From contig CAZTJY010000002.1 of NCBI GenBank assembly GCA_964613725.1, positions 3,401-67,400 of the forward strand: a DNA stretch of 64,000 nt, read 5' to 3'. Made by a program: the position numbers and the translations under genes. The notes under the pieces were generated by a model. It was not told the origin of the DNA and did no database searches. It worked only from the letters and a program-made list of their open reading frames with translations. Shown here piece after piece: positions 26,105 through 35,207 of the stretch. This DNA comes from Parapedobacter sp964613725 (GTDB lineage: Bacteria; Bacteroidota; Bacteroidia; Sphingobacteriales; Sphingobacteriaceae). Numbering within the stretch: the stretch's first letter is position 1; every line of letters begins with the position of its first letter.

Positions 26105-26710
26105 ATGAAACCACTGACCTTCTTGTGGGCCAGCATGCTGCTTTCTTGCTACTGCTTGGCCCAAACCAAAGATTCATTATCCATAAGCGTGGTATACCAC
26201 CCCGAACCGCATAGCCGAAATGCGCTGATAACGGTAAACGGGCACCCTGTGCCGAATACCGCAGTCGCATCCATGCCCCCCGCCATGATCCATAGCGTGG
26301 ACGTTTCAAAAAACGACACCATTGTCGGTGGGCATAAGTACAGCGGCGTGGTACGGATCGCGTTAAAGGATGGATATACACCTGCGTTCATTTCCCTTAC
26401 CGACCTTAAGACGAAATACACTTCTCTCCAGCCCGGACCCACGGTTTTCATGTTAGACAACCAACTGATCAGTGGCGACTACGACCGACTGATGGTGGAT
26501 GAAAAATACATCCTGAAGATTGAAGTGAACCGCTTAAGTGACGCGGATGGGCGACAAAATGTGAACGTCGTGAAAGTCCTCACCCGATCGGAAGATAACA
26601 TCCGGAAATCAAAGGAAATCCGCATTAGAGGCAATGCTTCCACCATAGTACCAGCCAATTACTATTCACGTGATTTCCGCTCGATAGACCAGAAATTGGA
26701 AAGGCGTTAA
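26105..26710 (+). CDS. Secreted protein of unknown function (201 residues)
   Basis: It has a clear signal peptide (LLSCYCLAQ) and a mixed, probably beta-rich chain. The middle (VASMPPAMIHSVDVSKNDTIVGGHKYSGVVRIALKDGY) resembles the short plug-like motif found in Bacteroidota periplasmic proteins related to TonB-dependent receptor plugs, but that is only an impression. There are no catalytic motifs and only a single signal-region Cys pair. It sits between the beta-propeller gene and the membrane AraC regulator, on the same strand. Confidence 0.7.
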   Translation: MKPLTFLWASMLLSCYCLAQTKDSLSISVVYHPEPHSRNALITVNGHPVPNTAVASMPPAMIHSVDVSKNDTIVGGHKYSGVVRIALKDGYTPAFISLTDLKTKYTSLQPGPTVFMLDNQLISGDYDRLMVDEKYILKIEVNRLSDADGRQNVNVVKVLTRSEDNIRKSKEIRIRGNASTIVPANYYSRDFRSIDQKLERR

Positions 26711-26712
26711 TA

Positions 26713-26741
26713 CAGATGTATCCAAACGGACAGCTGTATCC
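26713..26741 (+). promoter_or_regulatory. Direct repeat CAGnTGTATCC upstream of the membrane AraC gene
   Basis: CAGATGTATCC (26713-26723) and CAGCTGTATCC (26731-26741) match at 10 of 11 bases with an 18-bp period, just upstream of a TACTTTTA -7 element (26754-26761). A related 24-bp sequence occurs before the next transcription unit (27890-27913). Confidence 0.5.
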
Positions 26742-26765
26742 CCGCACTTTTCGTACTTTTAGGCC

Positions 26766-27878
26766 GTGGAATCATCGTTTCTTTGGCACGCATTAACTAC
26801 CGGTGCAACAGCATTACAGGCATTCCTGCTGCTCACCAATATCCCGCGGGTAAACCAGCAAGCGAACCGGTGGCTGGGGTTATTCTTTTTCTGTCTCGCT
26901 ACCTTATTCGCGCAGCAGTTCATTGAGGCTGTGGCCCCGGCAGACCAGAACCCGCTTGGCTGGCTCGTTCCTCTATTGGAACTCCCCCGGTGGGCCACCT
27001 TTCCCTGTTTTTTTATCGCTTTGGTCTACTTTGTAAACCCAACTGCGCCATCACGGACAGTCGTGTGGCATTTCATTCCCTTTTTCCTATTTTGCCTATA
27101 CGCGGCTTGCGTGATGTTCCCAAACAGGTATGCGGATAGCCAAATCCCATTTCATCTTCCGGCAAACGCGGTGTGGGTCATCCGGCACCTGTTCCTCGGG
27201 CAGGCCCTCTTATACTGGGTGCTATCGTTCTTCCTCTTGCGGCGCCATCACCGTCAAATCAAGCGCTTTTCCGCCACGGTAGAACAGATTGACCTGGCGT
27301 GGATAACGTTTATTTTATTTGCCATGCTGGCCATGACCGTCCTTTGGCTGCTCGGCAAAAACTATCCGCCCATCGCGGCGATTGTCCCCGCTGGATACTT
27401 CGCACTAACGGTATTCATGGCTTACCATGCGCTGAACCAAAAGGTTATCTATTCGGTCGACAACAATCGGCTGGTTGAAGTCATGGAGGCGATAACCACG
27501 CCAGCTACACCATACGCCCGCCTGACCGACGAACAGGTGCAACTTTTACAAAGCAAAGTGCACCGACTGGTAGTGGATAAGGCGCTTTTCCTCGATCCAT
27601 TACTCAATTTGCCGTCGCTAGCTGAAAAGGTAGGCATCAGTACCCACGAATTGTCTTTCGTGCTCAACCAGGGCTTCGGCAAGAATTTTTACCAATACAT
27701 CAATGAACTCCGGGTAGATGAAGCGAAACGGTTGCTGGTGCATCCGAATTTCCGCAACAAGGATATGGCCGGTATTGGGATATACGCAGGATTCAATTCC
27801 AGAACCACGTTCTACGCTGCATTTAAAAAGATAACGGGTATGACGCCCAGGGCTTATCTTTCCAGTCCGGAGAACTGA
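26766..27878 (+). CDS. Membrane-integral AraC-type regulator
   Basis: The 370-residue protein starts at GTG 26766, about 5 bp after a TACTTTTA -7 element, so the message is probably leaderless. Residues 1-235 hold roughly seven hydrophobic helices (for example WATFPCFFIALVYFVNP). A cytosolic linker leads to a C-terminal AraC double helix-turn-helix (LPSLAEKVGISTHELSFVLNQGFGKNF and MAGIGIYAGFNSRTTFYAAFKKITG). Proteins of this design are typical of Bacteroidota and are thought to sense membrane or envelope signals directly. Direct repeats upstream of this gene and a similar sequence upstream of the following gene suggest that it regulates itself and its neighbours. Confidence 0.9.
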   Translation: MESSFLWHALTTGATALQAFLLLTNIPRVNQQANRWLGLFFFCLATLFAQQFIEAVAPADQNPLGWLVPLLELPRWATFPCFFIALVYFVNPTAPSRTVVWHFIPFFLFCLYAACVMFPNRYADSQIPFHLPANAVWVIRHLFLGQALLYWVLSFFLLRRHHRQIKRFSATVEQIDLAWITFILFAMLAMTVLWLLGKNYPPIAAIVPAGYFALTVFMAYHALNQKVIYSVDNNRLVEVMEAITTPATPYARLTDEQVQLLQSKVHRLVVDKALFLDPLLNLPSLAEKVGISTHELSFVLNQGFGKNFYQYINELRVDEAKRLLVHPNFRNKDMAGIGIYAGFNSRTTFYAAFKKITGMTPRAYLSSPEN

Positions 27879-27889
27879 ATACGTCCACT

Positions 27890-27913
27890 TGTATCCAGCC
27901 GAACAGTTTGTTC
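27890..27913 (+). promoter_or_regulatory. Second copy of the TGTATCC...ACAG site
   Basis: This matches 17 of 24 positions with 26717-26740 (TGTATCCA then CG.ACAG). It lies 40-64 bp upstream of ATG 27954. It is a candidate shared operator for the membrane AraC regulator. Confidence 0.45.
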
Positions 27914-27953
27914 GAGTTCAATGCTGACTATTGCATCATCAAACAAAAATAAG

Positions 27954-28634
27954 ATGAAAGCAAAAACAGCAAAACATTTGTCGCTGAGCGCCGGGGCCCT
28001 CCTGGTCCTTGGCTTATCGGCGTTGACCCACCAAGCGGTCGGTATGGGGCATGCCTCCGCGCCAGTACGGACTACCATCAATTCCACCGACAGCGTGGCG
28101 TTGGATGCCCTTTCGGGATACTACCGATTCCCCAACCGGGCGGCACACATCCGTTTCTTCGAGCAGGGTGGGCAATTCGTTGCGCAACAGGTATGGGATG
28201 GCCGGGTATATCCGTTGCGTCCTACGGGTCACCTTACTTTCCAATCACAGGATGAGGCGTACAAGATTGAATTCCTCGAAAGTAATGCCGGGAAAATCGA
28301 TAGGGCTAAAATCCTTGATCGCGTTATGCTGGAAAAGGTAACTTACGACCCTACCCAGCATGTGGCGCTGACGGCGGCGCAGCTGAAGCCGTTGGTGGGG
28401 AGGTACCGGCTGGAAAAAGACCCGAACATGGAGCTACAGATCGCGGTGCGGGATGGCAAGCTGGCCTTAACCCAACAATGGGACAACCAAACGATTCTCT
28501 TTGAAGCGTTCTCACCCACGGTGTTCCTCAATGAGGAACTGACCTTCCCATTGACGTTTGTGGTAGAAGACGGTGTGGCCAAAAAACTCATCTGTTTCGC
28601 GTCGGACCAGTGGGAAAGGATTGCCCATGACTAG
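27954..28634 (+). CDS. Secreted protein with two DUF3471-like repeats
   Basis: From ATG 27954 the product is 226 residues with a signal peptide. Two beta-rich repeats can be read, each opening with a Gly-Tyr/Arg-Tyr turn: LSGYYRFPNRAAHIRFFEQGGQ (about 55) and LVGRYRLEKDPNMELQIAVRDG (about 130). Both are followed by a strand with FEA/FLE and a final hydrophobic strand. Such modules are usually fused to serine beta-lactamase-like peptidases; here they stand alone. The gene overlaps the next one by 8 bp (28627-28634), so the two are probably translated together. The ATG at 27921 is possible but would lengthen the signal peptide. Confidence 0.75.
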   Translation: MKAKTAKHLSLSAGALLVLGLSALTHQAVGMGHASAPVRTTINSTDSVALDALSGYYRFPNRAAHIRFFEQGGQFVAQQVWDGRVYPLRPTGHLTFQSQDEAYKIEFLESNAGKIDRAKILDRVMLEKVTYDPTQHVALTAAQLKPLVGRYRLEKDPNMELQIAVRDGKLALTQQWDNQTILFEAFSPTVFLNEELTFPLTFVVEDGVAKKLICFASDQWERIAHD

Positions 28635-29544
28635 CACCAGATTTCAAGCCGTGCTCCTTTGGGTGCTGCTTTGGCCGGCCTGCCTTTTCGCCCAAAGTGT
28701 AGCCGACCCCGTTTTCGATGATGCCGTCGCCCAGCCGCGCTACGGTGAAAAACAAGGCCCCTTCATCTTATACGATGGGGGCCATAACAATCCACTTAGC
28801 CTCAAGGGACAGTACGCGGCCTTTGGCCGTGTGCTGGAATCTGACGGCTATCGGCTGGCCACGCACACCGGGCCGCTAACAACCGCCGCCCTTGCCGATG
28901 CCCGTGTGTTTGTGACCGTAAATGCGATGCACGACATGGAAAATTTGGACCTGCCCACAGGAAATGTCTATTCGGATGAGGAGGTTGAAACACTGTATAC
29001 GTGGGTGCACCAGCACGGCGGCGCATTGTTCCTCATTACCGACCACATGCCGTGCGCCGGTTCCGTAAGTAATCTTGCGGCACGTTTCGGATTTAACCTC
29101 ATCAATGGCTTCGCGCAGCGGAAAGATGGCATGCCGGAGGTCTTTTCGCGTAGACGGGGCAACCTCACCGCCAATGCCGTGACGGATGCGGAGGGCGCCG
29201 TGATAGATAGCATACGCGTCTGGGGTGGCACGGGTTTCTTTCCGCCGCCGGAGGCGGTGGTGATTTCTTCATTAGGAGAAGACTATGAGCTGTTTCTCCC
29301 AACCCGCGCAGTGGAGATGGACAGCCCGGTCGCCGCAACCGTACCGAAAATCAAGGGCACGGGCTTAGCTAACGGAGCCATCTTGCCATGCGGGCGCGGG
29401 CGGGTATTTATTTTTGCCGATGGCGCTCCGTTTACCGCTCAGCTGCAAGGCATAAAAAGTCGTCAGCGCGGAATGAACCACCCCAGCGCGGCGCAAAACA
29501 AGCAGCTTTTGCTGAATGTCATTCATTGGTTGGATACGCCCTAA
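28627..29544 (+). CDS. Secreted GATase1/DUF4350-like protein
   Basis: From ATG 28627 the product is 305 residues with a signal peptide ending LFAQS. The fold suggested is a Rossmann-type glutamine-amidotransferase-like domain: ILYDGGHNN at the start, VFVTVNAMHDM, ETLYTWVHQHGGALFLITDHMP, and a final GRGRVFIFADGAPF. The nucleophile Cys of true amidotransferases is absent from the expected elbow, so it is more likely a binding or hydrolase-like periplasmic protein. It overlaps the upstream DUF3471-like gene by 8 bp and is followed by a strong hairpin, which closes the unit. Confidence 0.75.
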   Translation: MTSTRFQAVLLWVLLWPACLFAQSVADPVFDDAVAQPRYGEKQGPFILYDGGHNNPLSLKGQYAAFGRVLESDGYRLATHTGPLTTAALADARVFVTVNAMHDMENLDLPTGNVYSDEEVETLYTWVHQHGGALFLITDHMPCAGSVSNLAARFGFNLINGFAQRKDGMPEVFSRRRGNLTANAVTDAEGAVIDSIRVWGGTGFFPPPEAVVISSLGEDYELFLPTRAVEMDSPVAATVPKIKGTGLANGAILPCGRGRVFIFADGAPFTAQLQGIKSRQRGMNHPSAAQNKQLLLNVIHWLDTP

Positions 29545-29557
29545 CCCATGGGGCGCC

Positions 29558-29592
29558 GCAGCCTGCTCGTGTTAGGCAGGCTGCTTCCTTTT
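29558..29592 (+). terminator. Rho-independent terminator
   Basis: GCAGCCTGC and GCAGGCTGC form a perfect 9-bp stem with a 9-base loop, followed by TTCCTTTT. It lies 14 bp after the stop at 29544. Confidence 0.7.
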
Positions 29593-29617
29593 CGCTAGGG
29601 TCCTTTTAAAAGCGGTC

Positions 29618-29971
29618 TTACAATTGATGCGAAAGGATGTTTACGGTCTTACCGAATGGGTCTTTCACATAAAACCTTCGGACACCCCAAGGCTCATCTA
29701 TAATGCCATAAACTACTGAAAATCCCGCCTCTTGCATTTGATCGTGTACCGCATCGACGTCATCAACCTCAATGGAGATGTCCGGTACAGGTGACCCGGA
29801 TCCACCTTCCGAGGCAAAACTGATCTGCACCCGCGCCGTATGATCATTGCCGTATGTGCGAATCCAAGTCAAGTCCATCAATATTTCCAAGCCCAGGATT
29901 TCGCCGTAGAAACGCCGTGCGGCGTCTATGTCTTCCGTTGCCGTGTTTATCACGATTCTCCGAACTGCCAT
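29618..29971 (-). CDS. VOC-family (glyoxalase-like) protein
   Basis: From ATG 29971 the protein is 117 residues, one VOC unit: MAVRRIVINTATEDIDAARRFYGEILGLE at the start (strand, then helix), SIEVDDVDAVHDQMQEAG in the middle, and RRFYVKDPFGKTVNILSH at the end, with the typical DPxGxxxNI closing motif. VOC proteins bind a metal and act as lyases, dioxygenases or antibiotic-binding proteins; this member cannot be assigned further. It is cytoplasmic and stands alone, converging on the upstream unit. Confidence 0.85.
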   Translation of the reverse strand: MAVRRIVINTATEDIDAARRFYGEILGLEILMDLTWIRTYGNDHTARVQISFASEGGSGSPVPDISIEVDDVDAVHDQMQEAGFSVVYGIIDEPWGVRRFYVKDPFGKTVNILSHQL

Positions 29972-30135
29972 GTGTTTGTGGGTTATGAAATACAAAAATA
30001 CAAAATTAGTGTTTCAGCTGCGGGATAACACGTTGTGCTTCGTCACCTCGCGTCTTCCAGCGCACCCCAGTCGCTGGGAAAAGATAGCGCGCATCGTTTT
30101 TTGCACATCATGTTGCTTCATTTTAAATATTTTCC

Positions 30136-30143
30136 TAATTTCG
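30136..30143 (+). promoter_or_regulatory. -7 element of the ECF sigma gene
   Basis: TAATTTCG differs from TAnnTTTG at one position and ends 8 bp before ATG 30152, supporting that start and a very short leader. Confidence 0.4.
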
Positions 30144-30151
30144 TTGTGGAT

Positions 30152-30703
30152 ATGGCAGCAAAAAGCGGGGCGGATAATTCACGGTCGAATAGTATGGACG
30201 ATACGTCGCTGCGCCTACTCTTCAATGACATCTTCCAATCGTACGAACAACCACTCTTCCGGCTAGCCGCCAATCTCTGCAAAGATGACAGCATGGCACG
30301 CGACATCATCCACGATGTCTTCCTCAAACTCTGGGAAATCCGCCAGCAACTCCATGAAATCGAATCCATAGAAGCATTCCTATTTACGCTGACTAGGAAC
30401 AAAGTCATGGATTACCTACGTAAAGTGGCATCTGATGCGCGCCTAAAACAGGCTATTTGGGAATCGATGCAGCAGATTGTGGCCCCTACAAACCGGGCAG
30501 AAGAAAAAGAATTCCATGAGGTGCTCGCTAGCGCCATAGACCGCCTCCCGCCGCAACGCAAGGCAATTTACCTCTTGCGTGATGCCGGGTACAACTACAA
30601 CGAGATCGCCGACCAACTCCACATCTCCCGGCATACCGTCAAAAACCAAGTAAGTGCCGCACTGAAGTCCATCCGGCAGACGGTAAGCCGGCTGTTTGAC
30701 TAA
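30152..30703 (+). CDS. ECF RNA polymerase sigma factor (FecI-like)
   Basis: From ATG 30152 the product is 183 residues. Region 2 reads LFRLAANLCKDDSMARDIIHDVFLKLWEIR with the region 2.4 sequence AFLFTLTRNKVMDYLRK. Region 4 has the helix-turn-helix YNEIADQLHISRHTVKNQVSAAL. It is followed by a FecR anti-sigma gene and an STN-domain SusC/SusD pair, the standard trans-envelope signalling set: the occupied receptor signals through FecR to release the sigma factor. The longer frame from 30035 has no support. A further in-frame ATG at 30194 is a possible alternative. Confidence 0.93.
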   Translation: MAAKSGADNSRSNSMDDTSLRLLFNDIFQSYEQPLFRLAANLCKDDSMARDIIHDVFLKLWEIRQQLHEIESIEAFLFTLTRNKVMDYLRKVASDARLKQAIWESMQQIVAPTNRAEEKEFHEVLASAIDRLPPQRKAIYLLRDAGYNYNEIADQLHISRHTVKNQVSAALKSIRQTVSRLFD

Positions 30704-30765
30704 TTTTTTCCCGCCCAATAGGACACTTCCCCCGTTGCTACGTCTATGACTATAGATAACGTATA

Positions 30766-31776
30766 ATGAAAACACACATCCGCTATTTACTGCAGCAGTA
30801 TTTCAATAACCGCGCAAGCCGTGAGGAACTGGAAGAATTCTTCCGTGTCGTCCGATCCGCTGAGCACGACGAAGAGCTCGCTGCGCTGATCAGGGAGACG
30901 TACGAGGCGCTACGGCGCGAAAACCCGTCGTCCACCTATATCGATGCGGACGGAAACCTCACGTTCCCCAAGGGCGCCGATATGATGCCCACCCCCGCCA
31001 AACGCCTGCTGCGCAACGGCAAGCGCATGGCGTTGCCCATCATGGCCGCGGCGGCAGTGGCAGCAGCCCTGTGGTTTGGGCCAAGGCCCCGCCACGAAAA
31101 AGCGGTGGATGGACTCCAAACGCAAGTGCAGGTGGTGAAACAGGCGGCAAGTGACGAAAATAAAGTCATTCAGCTAAGCGACGGCACCAAGGTGTGGCTC
31201 AACTCGTCCAGCAAGCTGGAATATCCGCAGGCATTCGACGCTTCGACACCCCGCGAGGTTTCACTGACGGGCGAGGCGTTTTTTGAAGTGACCAAAGCGG
31301 CCGATTGGCCCTTCGTGGTGCATACAGGTGCCGTGAAAACCACTGTGCTGGGTACGGCTTTCAATATCAAGGCCTATCCCGGCATGCAAAACATCAGTGT
31401 GTCCGTAAAACACGGCAAGGTGGCGGTAAGTAAAGACAACCAAACGTTGGCCACATTGGAAAGCAACCAGGAGTTGCGCGTGGCATTGGGACAAAACACG
31501 CCCACCCCAACCGAAGAAATCACACTGAGCAGTAAGGTGGCTGGCAAATGGAAAGACGGCTACCTGGATTATGAAGACGAAACCATCGCTTCGGTCATTG
31601 CAGACCTCGAACGGTTTTATGGGATCCGTGTAAACCTCCGGGATGAAACTTTAGCCAACGAAGAAATCACCATCTCGCTGCGCCGCGACAGCCATCCCGA
31701 ATTTGCGCTGGATATCCTGTGCCGGCTTTTGGACAAACAACTGGAAAAACAAGAAAATCGATTCATCATTTACTAA
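30766..31776 (+). CDS. FecR-family anti-sigma factor
   Basis: The 336-residue protein has a cytoplasmic N-terminal domain with the sigma-binding helix (REELEEFFRVVRSAEHDEELAALI) and one transmembrane helix at about 86-104 (MALPIMAAAAVAAALWF). The periplasmic FecR domain carries IQLSDGTKVWLNSSSKLEYP, LTGEAFFEVTK and VLGTAFNIKAY. The C-terminal DUF4974 domain reads ETIASVIADLERFYGI; this is the part that meets the STN domain of the receptor. It lies 62 bp after the sigma gene. A strong hairpin separates it from the SusC gene. Confidence 0.95.
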   Translation: MKTHIRYLLQQYFNNRASREELEEFFRVVRSAEHDEELAALIRETYEALRRENPSSTYIDADGNLTFPKGADMMPTPAKRLLRNGKRMALPIMAAAAVAAALWFGPRPRHEKAVDGLQTQVQVVKQAASDENKVIQLSDGTKVWLNSSSKLEYPQAFDASTPREVSLTGEAFFEVTKAADWPFVVHTGAVKTTVLGTAFNIKAYPGMQNISVSVKHGKVAVSKDNQTLATLESNQELRVALGQNTPTPTEEITLSSKVAGKWKDGYLDYEDETIASVIADLERFYGIRVNLRDETLANEEITISLRRDSHPEFALDILCRLLDKQLEKQENRFIIY

Positions 31777-31822
31777 CTACCACTAAACAAAATGCTTATG
31801 GAGAGTTGACTACATCAGGAAA

Positions 31823-31854
31823 AGGCCATGCCGGCTGGTACCCGGCGATGGCCT
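31823..31854 (+). other. Strong stem-loop between FecR and SusC
   Basis: AGGCCATGCCGG pairs with CCGGCGATGGCCT across a 7-base loop, with one bulged base: 12 pairs, mostly G-C. It lies 52 bp upstream of the SusC start. There is no T run, so it may be an RNA-stability or attenuation element that sets different levels of the regulatory and the transport genes. Confidence 0.55.
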
Positions 31855-31905
31855 GTGGATTCAATAAACACGTTACGTTATGTTATACTAAATCTGTTCA
31901 AAATT

Positions 31906-34900
31906 ATGCATTTAACCGCAAACAAGTGCAAAGGGAGATTATTAATGAAAATATCCTTACTCGCTATCTTACTTACCGCAGCATCGACCGTTGTGTCGTA
32001 CAGCACAACCGCGCAACACCTACACGAAATCAAAGCATCGTTGCCGGCAGGTACTCTGTCATTGCGCGACGCGCTGAACCAACTGGAAAAACAAACGGAT
32101 ATCCGCTTTACCTATCGCAGCAGTGACATCAACGGCTTTGGCCGCCTGCATATAGCCGGAAATGGAAGCAATGTGGCTGTCCTATTGGACGGGCTGATGA
32201 AGCAAACCGACCTGCATTATGAGCAGGTGGGAAATACCGTCATCATCAAGAAAAAAACGGTAACGGTGCCCAACCGGCTGGAGCGCGTGGGCACACAGGC
32301 AGCGATCTCGGGTCGGGTGCTGGATGAAACCGGCACACCCCTCGCCGGCGTAACCGTACGGATAACCGGTACACCTGTAACCACGTCTACCGATACGGAG
32401 GGCAACTTTTCCATCCGTGCAACGGAAGCTAACCCGGTCCTTGCGATATCTTATATCGGTTACCAAACCGTGGAGATTACAGCCGATAACCTGACCGATG
32501 GTGCACACATCATACGCCTACAGCCCGATTTCGGTCGGCTCGACGAAGTTACCGTCATCGGCTACGGCACTACAAGCAAACGGGTGAGCACCGGCTCAAC
32601 GGCGGGCATCACGAGCGACGAGATCAGTCAGGCGCCCATCAATGACCCGCTGGCAGCCCTGCAAGGCCGTATAGCCGGGCTGGAAGTGAATTCCAGCAAT
32701 GGCCTGCCCGGCTCGGCTTTTACCGTGCGCCTTCGGGGGCTCAACTCATTGGGGGGCTCGAACGACCCGCTATATATCATTGATGGCATTCCGTATTTTT
32801 CGGAGTCGTTGAACATGTTCAGGGGAGACAACGGTGGCCAAAGCCCCCTGAGTGGCATCAACCCCGCAGACATCGAACGGATCGATGTGCTGAAGGATGC
32901 CGATGCCACCGCAATCTATGGATCACGCGGAGCTAACGGTGTCGTCCTCATCACCACCAAGAAGGGCGAAGCCGGCAAAACGCAGATAAATGCCAACCTC
33001 TACTCAGGTGCCGGCCGTGTAACCAATAAGGTGAACATGTTGAGCACCGCCGAATACCTGGAACTCCGCAAGGAAGCGTTTAGCTACAGCGAAAACGACC
33101 CAAACGAAGATAACGCGCCCGACCTGACGCTATGGAGCCAAAACGAGAACACGAACTGGCAGGATAAACTGATCGGCAACACCGCACAACTGACCGAAGC
33201 GAACGTTTCGTTCTCGGGCGGTTCCGAACGGACCACCTTCTTGCTGAGCGGAACGTATCGCAATGAAACCACCGTACAGCCGGGCGATAACGGCTACAAA
33301 AAAGGATCGGGCATGCTGACGCTGCAACATAATACGCCCGACCAGAAATTTTCGGTGTCGGCAACGGTCAATTACACGGCTGACTTCAACAACGCACTGG
33401 CCACAGACATTACGCAATATTATAACTTGGCCCCCAACATGCCGGTGTATGACGGGGCGGGTTACTACTATTGGTATGGTAACGACCAAAACCCCATTGC
33501 CTTCCTCGAACGGCGCCACGAAACCCGCAATCAAGCCTTACTGACCAGCGGCGTAATCCGTTACAGCCCCATAAAGGGCCTGGACCTCTCGGCCAACATC
33601 GGCTACAACCGTACCGCTTTCAACCAGCTGCAAATGTATCCGCTCACCTCATTCAACCCGGCAAACGCGGCTACCAATATGGCATATTTCGGATCGAGCA
33701 CCAATACATCGTATAACGTCGAACCCCAAGCCCGGTACACGTTTGGTGTGGGCCGCGGTACCTTCGAACTGCTGGCAGGTGGCACCTGGCAACGGAACGT
33801 ACGCGACGGGCAGGACCTGCGGGCCGAAGACTTCTCTTCCGACAGCCAGCTCGGCAACATTACAGCGGCCAACTCGCTGCGCAGCCAGAATTTCGCCTAT
33901 GCCGACTACCGCTACCAGGCGGCTTTCGGACGGGCAACCTACAATTGGGATAGCAAGTACATCGTCAATGCCAGCTTCCGCCGCGACGGGTCGTCGCGCT
34001 TTGGCCCCAATAAGCGATTCGGCAACTTCGGCGCCATCGGTGCCGCATGGGTGTTCTCCGAAGAAAACGGCGTCCGCGAAGCGCTCCCATTCCTAAGCTT
34101 CGGCAAGCTGCGTGGCAGCTATGGCACCACGGGCAATGATCAGATCGGCAACTACCAGTACATGGATACCTGGGGATTCACCAGCAACCCTTACGATGGC
34201 GTGGTGGGCCTCAACCCGAGCCGCCTGCCTAATCCCGATTACCGCTGGGAGCGCAACCGCAAGCTGGAAGGCGGTCTGGAACTCGGCATGCTGGACAATC
34301 GGCTCTCATTGAACGTCAACTATTATTTTAACCGGTCGGACAACCAGTTGATCGAGTATACCCTGAGCCCGCAGACCGGCTTTTCGGGCTTCATAGCCAA
34401 CATGCCGGCCCTGGTGGAAAACAAAGGTTGGGAGTTTGAGGTGAGCAGCGTGAATATCGCCAATGAAACCTTCGAATGGACCACCTCCGGTAATTTGACC
34501 ATCGCCCGCAATAAACTGGCAGAATATCCCGATTTCGAAAATTCGGGCCTGACGACCCTCTACGCGGTAGGGCATCCCATCGACATCGTGTTCGGCTATA
34601 AATTCACCGGTGTGGACCCCCAAACGGGCATTCCCGAATTTGCCGACCTCGATAGCAATGGCGAGTTAACGGCGTCATGGGACGACCAATACATCATGGG
34701 CAGCCGCATGCCCGCTTTCTTTGGCGGCCTGGCCAATAACCTCCGCTACAAAAACCTGCAAGTGGATTTCCTGTTGCAATTCGTGAAGCAGGAAGGGGAA
34801 GCACTCAACTACGGCTATCCCGCCACATCGGCACTTGGCATACGGGCGAACTTCGACCGTTCGGTGCTGGACCGCTGGCGCAACCCGGGGGACATAACAG

Positions 34901-35196
34901 ACATCCCGCGGCCCGCACTGTCGTCGACGGACGAGGCCTATACACAATACAACTCCTTCTACCGCCATTCCGATGTGATGTGGGTCGACGCGTCATATGT
35001 GAGGCTGAAGAACCTGACCGTGAGCTATGACCTTACGTCAGCACTGCCCATGCTGAAAACGCAACGCATCGGTGTATATGTACAGGGGCAAAACCTACTT
35101 ACGCTAACCAGCTATGACGGGTTCGATCCCGAGACGCGCGGACGCGTAGTGCCTCCAATCCGTTATTATACAGCAGGTATCCGTTTCACCTATTAA
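31906..35196 (+). CDS. SusC-family TonB-dependent transporter with STN signalling domain
   Basis: From ATG 31906 the product is about 1,096 residues. Its parts are: a signal peptide; an STN domain (LSLRDALNQLEKQTDIRFTY to VIIKKK, about 45-120) that talks to FecR; a carboxypeptidase-like beta domain (ISGRVLDETGTPLAGVTV); the plug (NDPLAALQGRIAGLEV, then IYGSRGANGVVLITTKKG); and a 22-stranded barrel ending QNLLTLTSYDGFDPETRG. The STN domain together with the upstream sigma/FecR pair indicates substrate-induced autoregulation. SusD follows after 11 bp. The substrate is unknown, because no glycosidase or peptidase lies in the operon. Confidence 0.95.
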   Translation: MHLTANKCKGRLLMKISLLAILLTAASTVVSYSTTAQHLHEIKASLPAGTLSLRDALNQLEKQTDIRFTYRSSDINGFGRLHIAGNGSNVAVLLDGLMKQTDLHYEQVGNTVIIKKKTVTVPNRLERVGTQAAISGRVLDETGTPLAGVTVRITGTPVTTSTDTEGNFSIRATEANPVLAISYIGYQTVEITADNLTDGAHIIRLQPDFGRLDEVTVIGYGTTSKRVSTGSTAGITSDEISQAPINDPLAALQGRIAGLEVNSSNGLPGSAFTVRLRGLNSLGGSNDPLYIIDGIPYFSESLNMFRGDNGGQSPLSGINPADIERIDVLKDADATAIYGSRGANGVVLITTKKGEAGKTQINANLYSGAGRVTNKVNMLSTAEYLELRKEAFSYSENDPNEDNAPDLTLWSQNENTNWQDKLIGNTAQLTEANVSFSGGSERTTFLLSGTYRNETTVQPGDNGYKKGSGMLTLQHNTPDQKFSVSATVNYTADFNNALATDITQYYNLAPNMPVYDGAGYYYWYGNDQNPIAFLERRHETRNQALLTSGVIRYSPIKGLDLSANIGYNRTAFNQLQMYPLTSFNPANAATNMAYFGSSTNTSYNVEPQARYTFGVGRGTFELLAGGTWQRNVRDGQDLRAEDFSSDSQLGNITAANSLRSQNFAYADYRYQAAFGRATYNWDSKYIVNASFRRDGSSRFGPNKRFGNFGAIGAAWVFSEENGVREALPFLSFGKLRGSYGTTGNDQIGNYQYMDTWGFTSNPYDGVVGLNPSRLPNPDYRWERNRKLEGGLELGMLDNRLSLNVNYYFNRSDNQLIEYTLSPQTGFSGFIANMPALVENKGWEFEVSSVNIANETFEWTTSGNLTIARNKLAEYPDFENSGLTTLYAVGHPIDIVFGYKFTGVDPQTGIPEFADLDSNGELTASWDDQYIMGSRMPAFFGGLANNLRYKNLQVDFLLQFVKQEGEALNYGYPATSALGIRANFDRSVLDRWRNPGDITDIPRPALSSTDEAYTQYNSFYRHSDVMWVDASYVRLKNLTVSYDLTSALPMLKTQRIGVYVQGQNLLTLTSYDGFDPETRGRVVPPIRYYTAGIRFTY

Positions 35197-35207
35197 TTTG
35201 AAAGAAC

